DNA from: Oscillospiraceae bacterium
GTDB lineage: Bacteria > Bacillota > Clostridia > Oscillospirales > Acutalibacteraceae
Assembly: GCA_015066105.1 (NCBI GenBank)
Contig: SVOY01000010.1
Span: 1-64,000, forward strand
DNA: 64,000 nt
Reading direction: 5' to 3'
In this document: one piece after another, positions 50,324 through 59,106 of the stretch
Position numbering within the stretch: the first letter of the stretch is position 1
Layout of the letters: each line of letters starts with the position of its first letter
Made by a program: the position numbers and the translations under genes
The notes under the pieces: model-generated
Databases searched by the model: none
What the model was told of the DNA's origin: nothing
Seen by the model: the letters and a program-made list of their open reading frames with translations, nothing else

Positions 50324-51118
50324 ATGAAGTACAGTTATTATCCGGGTTGTACCTTAAGAACAAAAGCAAAAAAGCTGGACGATTACGCAAGAGCAGCTGC
50401 AAAGGCTCTCGGCTTTGAGCTTGAAGAGCTTGAAGACTGGCAGTGCTGCGGCGGCGTTTATCCGCTCTCGAGCGATGAAATCGGCTCAAAGCTTTCTTCG
50501 GTACGCGCCCTGAACGAAGCAAAGGTTAAAAAACAGGAGCTTGTCACTCTCTGCTCTGCATGTCACCATGTTATCAAGCGTGTTAACGATGATATGAAAA
50601 ATGTTGAGGATATCAGAACAAGAGCGAACAACTATCTCAAGCTTGACGAGCCCTACCTCGGCGAAACAGAGGTTCTTCATTTTCTTGAGGTGCTTCGTGA
50701 CAAAGTCGGCTTTGATGAAATCAAAAAGAAGGTTGTCAATCCTCTCACGGGTCGCAAAATCGGTGCCTACTACGGCTGCCTGCTTTTAAGACCAAGCGAA
50801 ATTCTCACTTTTGACAATCCCGAAAATCCCACAATCATTGAGGAGCTTATCCGCGCTCTCGGTGCAGAGCCCGTGGTTTATCCCTACCGTAACGAATGCT
50901 GCGGCGGTTATATCTCACTTAAGGATAACGACCTTTCAAAGAAAATGTGCAACACCGTTATGGACAGCGCAAAGGGATTTGAGGCAGAGATGCTTGTAAC
51001 CGCTTGCCCTCTTTGTCAGTACAACCTTACAAAGAACACGGCTGACGGTGTACCCGTAATCTACTTCACCGAAATTCTTGCCGAGGCCCTCGGCGTTAAA
51101 GAGGAGGTTGACGCATAA
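50324..51118 (+). CDS. hdrB: Heterodisulfide reductase-like subunit B (HdrB)
   Basis: CCG-domain protein that in methanogens carries the noncubane [4Fe-4S] clusters reducing CoM-S-S-CoB. The 264-residue product keeps both full CCG motifs: Cys 9, 41/42, 77 and 80 (CCGGVYP, CSAC), then Cys 152, 192/193, 228 and 231 (ECCGGY, CPLC). Both cluster sites therefore look intact. A bacterium of this type should lack coenzymes M and B, so the physiological acceptor must differ. It is the first gene of the 11-gene redox operon; the next gene starts directly after its stop. The HdrB family also includes bacterial lactate and succinate oxidoreductase subunits, but the HdrC-HdrA order supports Hdr. Confidence 0.92.
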   Translation: MKYSYYPGCTLRTKAKKLDDYARAAAKALGFELEELEDWQCCGGVYPLSSDEIGSKLSSVRALNEAKVKKQELVTLCSACHHVIKRVNDDMKNVEDIRTRANNYLKLDEPYLGETEVLHFLEVLRDKVGFDEIKKKVVNPLTGRKIGAYYGCLLLRPSEILTFDNPENPTIIEELIRALGAEPVVYPYRNECCGGYISLKDNDLSKKMCNTVMDSAKGFEAEMLVTACPLCQYNLTKNTADGVPVIYFTEILAEALGVKEEVDA

Positions 51119-51511
51119 GTGGAAGCTTCAAAGAAAAGACAGTCGGAAATGGTTCAGGAGATAAGCGGCACTAACCCTCTCAAATGTATGAAGTGCGGCA
51201 AATGCTCAGCTTCCTGCCCCGCATATGAAAAAATGGATATCAAGCCCCATCAGTTTGTGTCCTATGTAATTAACGAGGATGTTGAGGCTCTTGCAAAGTG
51301 CGACTCACTCTGGGTCTGCCTTTCCTGCTTTGCCTGCGTTGAGCGTTGCCCGAGAGATGTAAAGCCCGGCAAAATTGTTGACGCCGCAAGACAGATTGCC
51401 GTAAGACAGAAGGGCGGCAGCTATCTCGTTCCCGATGAAATCCCCGCACTTGTTGATGAGGACCTTCCTCAGCAGCTTCTCGTAAGTGCTTTCAGAAAGT
51501 TCAGGAGGTAA
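51119..51511 (+). CDS. hdrC: Heterodisulfide reductase-like subunit C (HdrC)
   Basis: A 130-residue electron-transfer subunit linking HdrA to HdrB through two [4Fe-4S] clusters: CMKCGKCSASCP (about 21-32) and CLSCFACVERCP (about 63-74). The start is GTG at 51119, directly after the hdrB stop, with GAGGAGG about ten bases upstream inside hdrB. It lacks the membrane anchor of HdrE-type systems, so the complex should be cytoplasmic. Confidence 0.93.
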   Translation: MEASKKRQSEMVQEISGTNPLKCMKCGKCSASCPAYEKMDIKPHQFVSYVINEDVEALAKCDSLWVCLSCFACVERCPRDVKPGKIVDAARQIAVRQKGGSYLVPDEIPALVDEDLPQQLLVSAFRKFRR

Positions 51512-51515
51512 AGCT

Positions 51516-53504
51516 ATGCACGGTATTGGAGTATTTGTCTGCCATTGCGGCAGTAACATCGCGGCAACCGTTGACGTAAAAAAGGTTGTTGAAATGGCAA
51601 GGCTTGAACCGGGCGTTGTTCATGCCGAAGATTATCAGTATATGTGTTCCGAGGCAGGTCAGGAAAAAATTGCCGCTGCCATTAAGGAAAAGGGCCTTAC
51701 AGGTATTGTTGTCTGCTCCTGCTCACCCAGAATGCACGAGGCAACCTTCCGTAAGTGTGCCGAAAAAGCAGGCATCAACCCCTATATGGTTGAAATCGCA
51801 AACATCCGTGAGCAGTGCTCCTGGATTCACAAGGATATTAACGAGGGTACCGAAAAGGCCGTTATTCTTACAAGGGCCGCCATTGCAAAGGTAAGCCTCA
51901 ACACCTCACTTCTTCCCGGTGAAAGCAAGGTTACAAAAAGAGCTCTTGTTATCGGCGGCGGTATTGCAGGTATTCAGACCGCTCTTGATATTGCCGATGC
52001 AGGCTATGAGGTAGACATTGTTGAAAAAACTCCCTCAATCGGCGGCAAGATGGCCCAGCTTGACAAAACCTTCCCCACACTTGACTGCTCAGCCTGTATC
52101 CTCACCCCGAAGATGGTTGACGCGGCCGCTCACGAAAAAATCACACTTTACACCTACAGTGAAATCGAAAAGGTTTCCGGCTTTGTCGGTGACTTTAAGG
52201 TTGATATCAGAAAAAAAGCAAGATATGTCAATATGGATAAGTGCACGGGCTGCGGTGTTTGTATGGAAAAATGCCCCAGCAAAAAGGCACTCAGTGAATT
52301 CAACAGCGGACTTAATAACCGCCCTGCAATTTACACTCCCTTTGCACAGGCTATCCCCAACGTGCCCGTAATTGACCCCACACAGTGCATAAAGCTCAAG
52401 ACGGGCAAGTGCGGTGTGTGTGAAAAATTCTGCCAGGCAGGTGCCATTGATTACAAGCAGCAGGATGAGGTTGTTACCCGTAAGTACGGTGCAATCGTGG
52501 TTGCAACAGGCTTTGAGGTAATCAAGCTTGACAACCTTGAGGAATATGCTTACTCACAGAGCAAGGATGTTATCACTTCCCTTGAGCTTGAAAGAATTAT
52601 GAATGCGGCAGGCCCCACAAAGGGTCACCTTGAGCGCCTTTCAGACGGAAAGTCACCCAAGAATATTGTATTCATTCAGTGCGTAGGCTCACGCTGTGAC
52701 GAAAGCAAGGGCAAGCCCTACTGCTCAAAAATCTGCTGTATGTACACAGCAAAGCACGCAATGCTCATCAGAGATAAGTATCCCGATGTAAACGTAACCG
52801 TTTTCTATATCGACGTAAGAACACCCGGCAAGAACTTTGACGAGTTTTACAGAAGAGCCGTTGAGGAATACGGTGTAAACTACGTCAAGGGTCAGGTAGG
52901 TAAGGTTGCTCCTCAGCCCGACGGCTCACTTCTTGTTCACGGTGTGGACCTTCTTGACGGCAAGCAGCTCAAGATTTCAGCCGATATGGTTGTTCTTGCT
53001 GCGGCTATCGAGCCCAACCCCTCTGTAAGACAGATTGCAACAATGCTTACTGCAAGTATTGATACAAACAACTTCCTTACCGAGGCTCATCCCAAGCTTC
53101 GCCCCGTTGAATCACCCACAGCAGGTGTGTTCCTTTCAGGTGTTTGCCAGGGTCCCAAGGATATTCCCGAAACAGTTTCGCAGGCAGGTGCCGCCGCCAT
53201 TAAGGTTGTCGGACTTCTTGCCAAGGATAAGCTCCTTACAAACCCCTGCACCGCAAAGGCAGACGAGCTCCTTTGTAACGGTTGCTCAGCTTGTGCAAAT
53301 GTATGTCCCTACGGTGCTATTTCATATGAGGACAAGCTCATATTTGACCACGGTGTAAGAAAGACTCACAGAGTTGCCGTTGTCAACAGTGCACTCTGTC
53401 AGGGCTGCGGTGCTTGTACCGTTGCCTGTCCTTCCGGTGTTATGGACCTTCAGGGCTTCTCAAACAGACAGATTATTGCGGAGGTGGATACTATATGTCG
53501 ATGA
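51516..53504 (+). CDS. hdrA: Heterodisulfide reductase-like subunit A (HdrA, FAD)
   Basis: Flavoprotein hub of Hdr complexes; its FAD is the electron-bifurcating site in methanogens. The 662-residue product has an N-terminal Cys-containing domain (VCHCGSN; CSCSPRMHEATF), the FAD motif VIGGGIAGIQTALDIADAGY (about 143-162) and the TLDCSACILTPKM loop. A ferredoxin region follows with CTGCGVCMEKCP (about 242) and KCGVCEKFC. The C-terminal ferredoxin domain has CNGCSACANVCP (about 588) and CQGCGACTVACP (about 628). AGGAGGTAAAGCT precedes ATG 51516. All domains of full-length HdrA are present, so cofactor content favours a working bifurcation hub. Confidence 0.94.
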   Translation: MHGIGVFVCHCGSNIAATVDVKKVVEMARLEPGVVHAEDYQYMCSEAGQEKIAAAIKEKGLTGIVVCSCSPRMHEATFRKCAEKAGINPYMVEIANIREQCSWIHKDINEGTEKAVILTRAAIAKVSLNTSLLPGESKVTKRALVIGGGIAGIQTALDIADAGYEVDIVEKTPSIGGKMAQLDKTFPTLDCSACILTPKMVDAAAHEKITLYTYSEIEKVSGFVGDFKVDIRKKARYVNMDKCTGCGVCMEKCPSKKALSEFNSGLNNRPAIYTPFAQAIPNVPVIDPTQCIKLKTGKCGVCEKFCQAGAIDYKQQDEVVTRKYGAIVVATGFEVIKLDNLEEYAYSQSKDVITSLELERIMNAAGPTKGHLERLSDGKSPKNIVFIQCVGSRCDESKGKPYCSKICCMYTAKHAMLIRDKYPDVNVTVFYIDVRTPGKNFDEFYRRAVEEYGVNYVKGQVGKVAPQPDGSLLVHGVDLLDGKQLKISADMVVLAAAIEPNPSVRQIATMLTASIDTNNFLTEAHPKLRPVESPTAGVFLSGVCQGPKDIPETVSQAGAAAIKVVGLLAKDKLLTNPCTAKADELLCNGCSACANVCPYGAISYEDKLIFDHGVRKTHRVAVVNSALCQGCGACTVACPSGVMDLQGFSNRQIIAEVDTICR

Positions 53505-53932
53505 ATGAAGAATTCAGACCTAAAATAGTTGCTTTCTGTTGTAACTGGTGCAGTTATGCCGGTGCTGACCTTGCAGGCAGCAGCCGTCTGGCATATCCCG
53601 CCGACGTTAAAATTATCCGTGTTCCCTGCTCATGCCGAGTAAACCCAATGTTTATTCTCAGAGCCTTTGAAAGGGGAGCAGACGGCGTAATTATCTGCGG
53701 CTGTCATCCCGGTGACTGTCACTACAGCACAGGTAACTACTATGCAAGAAGAAGAATGACCCTCCTTTTCTCAATGCTTGACTATGTTGGCATTGAAAGG
53801 GGCAGAACCCGTGTTGAATGGGTAAGTGCCGCTGAGGGTGTAAAGTTCTCAAACACCATGAATGATTTTGTTGAAACAATCCGTTCAATGGGTAAAAATG
53901 TCAGATTGGGGGATTTGAGATGCAAGAACTGA
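53495..53932 (+). CDS. MvhD/FlxD-type iron-sulfur adaptor
   Basis: A 145-residue [2Fe-2S] protein that docks an electron-input module onto HdrA (MvhD in methanogens, FlxD in Desulfovibrio). The Cys motifs are AFCCNWCSYAGADLAG, PCSCRV and CGCHPGDCHYSTGNYYARRR. It overlaps hdrA by 10 bp with GGAGG upstream of ATG 53495, and itself overlaps the next gene. No hydrogenase subunits follow; the input module encoded downstream is a flavin/NAD(P)H one. Confidence 0.93.
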   Translation: MSMNEEFRPKIVAFCCNWCSYAGADLAGSSRLAYPADVKIIRVPCSCRVNPMFILRAFERGADGVIICGCHPGDCHYSTGNYYARRRMTLLFSMLDYVGIERGRTRVEWVSAAEGVKFSNTMNDFVETIRSMGKNVRLGDLRCKN

Positions 53933-54885
53933 TTAAGCGTATGAAGGAGCTTATGGCTGACGGCACGGTTCAGCGTGTTCTCGGCTGGAAAAAGGGCGAC
54001 CTTTCATATAATCCCGAGCCTTATTACTTCAACAGCGCAGAAGAGCTTGACGATTTTGTATACGACGGCTTCTGCGGTGCAAACTTAAGCAAATATATGG
54101 TAAAGGGCTCAAATCTTGAGGGTAAGACACTTGTTCTTCTCAAGCCCTGCGATACCTATTCCTTCAATCAGCTCATCAAGGAGCACAGAGTTCTGCGCGA
54201 TAAGGCTTATATTATCGGTGTAGGCTGTAAGGGTAAGTTAAGCCCCGAAAAGATTAAGGAAAAGGGCGTTAAGGGTATTAAGAGCATCAGCGGTGCCGAG
54301 ATTGACGGCGACTGCAAGGAGCTTAAAATTGATACCGTTTACGGTGAAAAGACCCTCGCTTATAAGGATGTAATGCTCGAACGTTGCCACGTTTGCAAGG
54401 GCAAGGAGCATATGATTTACGATGAGCTTATGCTTGAAAGCGTTGACACCTGTGACGGCGACCGCTTTACTGATGTTGAAATCATTGAAAATCTTCCCGC
54501 AGAAGAAAAGTTTGAATTCTTCCGCAAGGAGCTTTCAAAGTGTATCAGATGTAACGCCTGCCGTAATGTATGTCCCGCTTGTAACTGCCGTAAGTGCGTG
54601 TTTGACTCAACAAAGTTTGACGCAGAGCAGAAGGCAAACGTTGACCCCTTTGAAGAGAGTATGTTCCACATCATCCGCGCATTCCACGTTGCCGGCAGAT
54701 GTACTGACTGCGGTGAATGCTCAAGAGTTTGTCCTCAGGGTATTCCTCTTCACCTTTTCAACAGAAAGTTCATTAAGGATATAAACGAATATTACGGTGA
54801 ATTCAAGGCAGGTGAGGATGCCGAAACAAAGGGTCCTCTTACCGATTACACGCTTGAAGACCTTGAGCCCGGTGAAAGGAGATAA
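53920..54885 (+). CDS. Ferredoxin-like subunit 1 (FlxC/FlxB-like)
   Basis: A 321-residue Fe-S protein. The N-terminal 190 residues contain LLKPCDTYSFNQLIKEHRV, VGCKGK and ERCHVCKG, similar to the F420-hydrogenase beta/AsrA-type fold. The C-terminal ferredoxin part has CIRCNACRNVCPACNCRKC (about 208-226) and CTDCGECSRVCPQGIP (about 263-278). It overlaps the MvhD-like gene by 13 bp. The next gene encodes a paralog with the same architecture. The pair matches FlxB and FlxC in position and type; which is which is not clear. Confidence 0.8.
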   Translation: MQELIKRMKELMADGTVQRVLGWKKGDLSYNPEPYYFNSAEELDDFVYDGFCGANLSKYMVKGSNLEGKTLVLLKPCDTYSFNQLIKEHRVLRDKAYIIGVGCKGKLSPEKIKEKGVKGIKSISGAEIDGDCKELKIDTVYGEKTLAYKDVMLERCHVCKGKEHMIYDELMLESVDTCDGDRFTDVEIIENLPAEEKFEFFRKELSKCIRCNACRNVCPACNCRKCVFDSTKFDAEQKANVDPFEESMFHIIRAFHVAGRCTDCGECSRVCPQGIPLHLFNRKFIKDINEYYGEFKAGEDAETKGPLTDYTLEDLEPGERR

Positions 54886-54889
54886 TGCC

Positions 54890-55918
54890 ATGAATAAGAT
54901 TGCAGTCAAAGAGCTTTCCGCATTATTCTCACTCATCGCGGAAAATGAGCAGTTGTATCTTCCCGCTGAAAAGGGCGGCCAGACCAACTACGCAAGATAT
55001 GAAGAGGGTACAAGGTTCGACCTTTCTACCCTTAAGACAGTTAAAAGCGCAAAGGAGATTTTCTTCCCTCAGAGCGAAACTCTTTATACAATGTATAAGA
55101 ACGGCAAGAAAATCCGCATCACTCAGCAGGAGCTTCAGAGCGAGAACTTTGTTGCTTTCGGTGTAAGAGGCTGTGATGTGAAGGGTATCGAGGTTCTTGA
55201 TAAGGTTTTCCTTTCAGCTCCCGTTGACTCCTTCTACAGTGCAAGACGTGACCACGGCACAATCGTTTCACTCGCTTGCGGTGAGCCCGAGGAAAGCTGC
55301 TTCTGCACAGTGTTTGGCGTTGACCCCGCCAACCCCGTTGGCGATGTTACAACCTGGCTTGTGGGCGAAACACTTTACTGGAGAGCAAACACCGAAAAGG
55401 GTGAGGCTCTTACAGAAATGTGTGCATCACTTCTTGCTGATGCTGATGAGGCAGATGTTGAAGCTGAAAAGACAAAGATTAAAAATATCCTTGAACAGCT
55501 TCCTTACACAAATCTTTCCCTTGATTCATGGCACGGCGACGCAACAAAGGAAAAGTTCTCTTCAGAGCTTTGGAAGGAGCTTTATAAGCCCTGCCTCGGT
55601 TGCGGTACATGTACCTTTGTATGTCCCACCTGTCAGTGCTATGACCTTAAGGATTATGACACCGGTAAGGGTATTCAGAAATACCGTTGCTGGGACTCAT
55701 GTATGTATTCCGATTTCACAATGATGGCTCACGGTAACAACAGAACAAGCCAGATGCAGCGTTACCGTCAGAGATTTATGCACAAGCTTGTTTACTTCCC
55801 CGCAAACAACGACGGAATGTATTCCTGCGTAGGCTGCGGCAGATGCGTTGACAAGTGTCCTGCATCAACAAATATTGTAAAGGTTATCAAGGCTTTTGCA
55901 GAAAAGGAGGGTAAATAA
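54890..55918 (+). CDS. Ferredoxin-like subunit 2 (FlxB / AsrA-like)
   Basis: A 342-residue Fe-S protein of the anaerobic sulfite reductase A-like group. The N-terminal domain has FGVRGCDVKGIEVLDKVFL and ESCFCTVFGVDP. The C-terminal ferredoxin part has CLGCGTCTFVCPTCQC (about 237-252) and CVGCGRCVDKCPASTNI (about 318-334). GAAAGGAGATAATGCC precedes ATG 54890. AsrA normally pairs with AsrB, and the next gene is AsrB-like. No sulfite reductase catalytic gene (asrC) is present, so this module is used here for NAD(P)H-linked electron transfer. Confidence 0.85.
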   Translation: MNKIAVKELSALFSLIAENEQLYLPAEKGGQTNYARYEEGTRFDLSTLKTVKSAKEIFFPQSETLYTMYKNGKKIRITQQELQSENFVAFGVRGCDVKGIEVLDKVFLSAPVDSFYSARRDHGTIVSLACGEPEESCFCTVFGVDPANPVGDVTTWLVGETLYWRANTEKGEALTEMCASLLADADEADVEAEKTKIKNILEQLPYTNLSLDSWHGDATKEKFSSELWKELYKPCLGCGTCTFVCPTCQCYDLKDYDTGKGIQKYRCWDSCMYSDFTMMAHGNNRTSQMQRYRQRFMHKLVYFPANNDGMYSCVGCGRCVDKCPASTNIVKVIKAFAEKEGK

Positions 55919-55920
55919 GT

Positions 55921-56775
55921 ATGTGTGAATGTCATTGCCACGATAATTACAATCTTGACACCCTTGTACCTATGGTAGGTGTTGTAACGGATATCCGTCA
56001 GGAAACTCCCGACGTCAAAACCTTCCGTGTAAATGCACCCGAGGGCGGAAAGCTCTTTGAGCACAAGCCCGGTCAGTGCGCAATGCTCTGTTGCCCCGGT
56101 GTAGGTGAAGCAATGTTCTCAATTACTTCTTCACCCACAAATAAGGAGTATCAGGAATTTTCAATCAAAAAGTGCGGTGTTCTCACCGATTATCTCCACG
56201 ACCTTCAGGTAGGTGACGAAATCACCGTCAGAGGTCCTTACGGTAACAACTTCCCCGTTGATACAGAGCTCAAGGGCAAAAACCTTCTCTTCGTAGCCGG
56301 CGGTATCGGTCTTGCACCGTTAAGAAGTGTTATCAACTATGTTCTTGACAACCGCGACGATTACGGCACAGTTGACATTCTTTACGGCTCACGTTCAGCT
56401 GATGACCTTGTTCAGCTCAAGGAAATTCAGGAGGTTTGGATGAAGGCAAAGGATACAAACGTATACCTTACCATTGACAGACCTCAGGACGGTTGGGACG
56501 GTCACGTAGGCTTTGTTCCCGCTTATCTTAAGGAGCTTGAGCTTACAACAGACAAAACAGTTCTTGTCTGCGGTCCTCCGATAATGATTAAGTTCGTTCT
56601 TGCCGCACTCGAGGAAATGGGCTTCTCAAAAACACAGGCATATACAACTCTTGAGCTTCGTATGAAGTGCGGTGTCGGCAAATGCGGACGCTGCAACATC
56701 GGCTCGAAGTATGTATGTAAGGACGGCCCCGTTTTCCGCTGTGATGAGGTTGACGAGCTTCCCGACGAATATTAA
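55921..56775 (+). CDS. FAD/NAD(P)H oxidoreductase (FlxA / AsrB-like)
   Basis: A 284-residue ferredoxin-NADP reductase-fold enzyme, the likely NAD(P)H entry point. Its FAD-binding domain has VTDIRQETPDVKTFRVNAPE, KPGQCAMLCC and MFSITSSPTN. The nucleotide domain has LFVAGGIGLAPLRSVINY (about 119-136), and a C-terminal Cys cluster MKCGVGKCGRCNIGSKYVCKDGP ([2Fe-2S], read in two parts) closes the protein. It starts 3 bp after the upstream stop. Preference for NADH or NADPH cannot be decided from sequence. Confidence 0.92.
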   Translation: MCECHCHDNYNLDTLVPMVGVVTDIRQETPDVKTFRVNAPEGGKLFEHKPGQCAMLCCPGVGEAMFSITSSPTNKEYQEFSIKKCGVLTDYLHDLQVGDEITVRGPYGNNFPVDTELKGKNLLFVAGGIGLAPLRSVINYVLDNRDDYGTVDILYGSRSADDLVQLKEIQEVWMKAKDTNVYLTIDRPQDGWDGHVGFVPAYLKELELTTDKTVLVCGPPIMIKFVLAALEEMGFSKTQAYTTLELRMKCGVGKCGRCNIGSKYVCKDGPVFRCDEVDELPDEY

Positions 56776-56808
56776 TTCAAGATTATAAGTCAGAAAGGAT
56801 ATAAGAAC

Positions 56809-57483
56809 ATGAGTAACATGGTAAATGTGTTTTTCTTCGGTAAAAAGTACGAAGTACCCGGAGATTTAACTGTTATGACTGCTATGGAATATGCAGGCTA
56901 CACTCTTTCAAGAGGCTGCGGCTGCCGTCACGGCTTTTGCGGTGCTTGTGCAACAATTTACAGAATCAAGGGCGACAACACCCTTAAGACCTGCCTTGCC
57001 TGCCAGAAGCAGGTAGAGGACGGAATGTATGTTGCATCAATTCCCTTCTTCCCCACAGATAAGAGAACCTACGATATTAACGAAATCAAGCCCAATCAGC
57101 AGATTATGATGGAGCTTTATCCCGAAATTTACTCCTGCATCGGCTGTAACGCCTGCACAAAGGCCTGCACTCAGGACCTTAACGTTATGCAGTACATTGC
57201 ATACGCTCAGAGAGGCGAGCTTGAAAAGTGTGCAGAGGAATCCTTTGACTGCGTAGCCTGCGGCTGCTGCAGCGTAAGATGTCCTGCAGAAATCTCACAT
57301 CCCATGGTAGGCCTTCTTGCAAGAAGACTTGTAGGTAAGTACATTGCCCCCGAAACAGAGCACCTTAAGGTGAGAGTTGACGAAATCAACAAGGGTAACT
57401 ATGACGAGCTTATCGAGCAGGTTATGCAGAAGCCTATCACAGAGATGAAAGAGCTTTACAACACAAGAGAAATTGAGAAATAA
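56809..57483 (+). CDS. Fumarate reductase-type iron-sulfur subunit (FrdB/TfrB-like)
   Basis: A 224-residue electron-transfer subunit. The N-terminal [2Fe-2S] domain has RGCGCRHGFCGACATI plus CLAC near 62. The C-terminal part has two [4Fe-4S] motifs, CIGCNACTKACTQ (about 109) and CVACGCCSVRCPAE (about 147). Canonical SdhB/FrdB has a [3Fe-4S] site facing quinone; here both C-terminal sets keep the four-Cys pattern, as expected for a soluble, quinone-independent enzyme. It directly precedes the flavoprotein gene, with no membrane-anchor gene. Confidence 0.85.
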   Translation: MSNMVNVFFFGKKYEVPGDLTVMTAMEYAGYTLSRGCGCRHGFCGACATIYRIKGDNTLKTCLACQKQVEDGMYVASIPFFPTDKRTYDINEIKPNQQIMMELYPEIYSCIGCNACTKACTQDLNVMQYIAYAQRGELEKCAEESFDCVACGCCSVRCPAEISHPMVGLLARRLVGKYIAPETEHLKVRVDEINKGNYDELIEQVMQKPITEMKELYNTREIEK

Positions 57484-57495
57484 GGAGGGCTTAAG

Positions 57496-59094
57496 ATGTT
57501 TACTTCAGAAATGCGTGAATCCATCAAAAAGGTGGAAGCAACCAGAAAAGAAAGAATGGCTACAGAGCCCAGAAGAATGACAGCTGAAGAAAAGGATGCC
57601 CTTCTCAAGGCTTATCATCCCGACTACAGAGCTGACGGCTTTGCAGAAATCAAGGTAGGCCCCAACAAGGGTCAGAAGGCTCCCCGCGAGCTTACTGAGC
57701 TTCTTCACTCAAATTCAAGACTTCTTAAGGATAAGGTTGACCTTTCAAAGGTTGACTATGAAACCGACGTGCTCGTAATCGGCGGCGGCGGTGCAGGCTC
57801 ATCAGCTGCTATTGAAGCAAATGAAGCCGGTGCTGACGTAATGATTGTTACAAAGCTCCGTATCGGTGATGCCAACACAATGATGGCAGAAGGCGGCATC
57901 CAGGCTGCCGACAAGGAAAACGATTCTCCCGTTCAGCACTACCTTGACGCTTTCGGCGGCGGACATTTTGCCGCAAGACCCGAGCTTCTCAGAAGACTCG
58001 TTATGGAAGCTCCCGATGCTATCAGATGGCTCAACGAGCTCGGCGTTATGTTCGATAAGGACGAGGATGGCAGAATGGTTACAACACACGGCGGCGGTAC
58101 TTCAAGAAAAAGAATGCACGCTTGCAAGGACTATTCAGGTGCTGAAATTATGAGAAACCTCCGTGACGAGGTTCTTAACAGAAAAATCCCTGTTATTGAG
58201 TTCACCTCAGCAGTAGAGCTCATCAAGGACGATAAGGGTCAGGTTGCAGGTGCGGTTCTTCTTAATATGGAAACCGGTGACTACCTTGTTGCAAAGGCAA
58301 AGACTGTTGTTATTGCAACCGGCGGTGCAGGCAGACTCCACTATCAGAACTTCCCCACATCAAACCACTACGGTGCAACAGCCGACGGTCTTATCCTCGG
58401 CTACAGAGCAGGCGCACCTCTGCTTTATCAGGATACTATCCAGTATCATCCCACAGGCGTTGCTTATCCCTCACAGATTTTCGGCGCACTCGTAACCGAA
58501 AAGGTTCGTTCACTCGGTGCAATGCTTGTTAACAAAGACGGTGAGGCTTATGCACATCCTCTTGAAACAAGAGACGTTTCAGCATCAGCTATCATCCGTG
58601 AATGTGCAAACGGCAAGGGCGTTGAAACTCCTCTCGGAAGCGGTGTATGGCTTGACACTCCGATGATTGAAATCCTTGGCGGTGAAGGCACAATCGAAAA
58701 GAGAATTCCCGCAATGTTCCGTATGTACCTCAACTACGGCATTGATATGAGAAAAGAGCCCATTCTTGTTTATCCCACACTTCATTATCAGAACGGCGGT
58801 CTTGAAATCGGCGGCGAGGGCTTTACAAAGGCAATCGGCAACCTTCTTGTAGCCGGTGAAGCTGTCGGTGGTATCCACGGCAGAAACCGTCTTATGGGCA
58901 ACTCACTTCTTGACATCATCGTATTCGGCAGAAATGCAGGTAAGGCAGCTGCCAAGAAGGCTAAGGAAGTTGAGCTCGGTTCAATGAATCTTGACCACAT
59001 TGATGCATACGCTAAGGAGCTTGAGGCTGCAGGTATTGAAACAGGTGCTGTTTCACCGCTTCTTCTTCCCAAGTATGCAAGACATGAGAGATAA
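57496..59094 (+). CDS. Soluble fumarate reductase-type flavoprotein (FrdA/TfrA-like)
   Basis: A 532-residue FAD subunit of the SdhA/FrdA/NadB superfamily, predicted to reduce fumarate to succinate. An N-terminal extension of about 88 residues precedes the Rossmann motif VLVIGGGGAGSSAAIEANE (about 92-110). The active-site segments THGGGTSRKR, DTIQYHPTGVAYP (His about 318) and GIHGRNRLMGNSLLDIIVFGR are present. The His that binds FAD covalently in membrane Frd (SHTxAAEGG) is replaced: the segment reads ANTMMAEGG, so FAD should be non-covalent. No FrdC/FrdD follows. The L-aspartate oxidase alternative is disfavoured by the adjacent Fe-S subunit and fumarase genes. Confidence 0.85.
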   Translation: MFTSEMRESIKKVEATRKERMATEPRRMTAEEKDALLKAYHPDYRADGFAEIKVGPNKGQKAPRELTELLHSNSRLLKDKVDLSKVDYETDVLVIGGGGAGSSAAIEANEAGADVMIVTKLRIGDANTMMAEGGIQAADKENDSPVQHYLDAFGGGHFAARPELLRRLVMEAPDAIRWLNELGVMFDKDEDGRMVTTHGGGTSRKRMHACKDYSGAEIMRNLRDEVLNRKIPVIEFTSAVELIKDDKGQVAGAVLLNMETGDYLVAKAKTVVIATGGAGRLHYQNFPTSNHYGATADGLILGYRAGAPLLYQDTIQYHPTGVAYPSQIFGALVTEKVRSLGAMLVNKDGEAYAHPLETRDVSASAIIRECANGKGVETPLGSGVWLDTPMIEILGGEGTIEKRIPAMFRMYLNYGIDMRKEPILVYPTLHYQNGGLEIGGEGFTKAIGNLLVAGEAVGGIHGRNRLMGNSLLDIIVFGRNAGKAAAKKAKEVELGSMNLDHIDAYAKELEAAGIETGAVSPLLLPKYARHER

Positions 59095-59106
59095 GGAGAG
59101 GTAAAA

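Noticed and set aside
54890..56775. Anaerobic sulfite reductase operon (asrAB)
   Set aside because: No asrC or siroheme sulfite reductase gene follows; the genes sit inside the Hdr/Frd operon, so the Flx-like reading is better.
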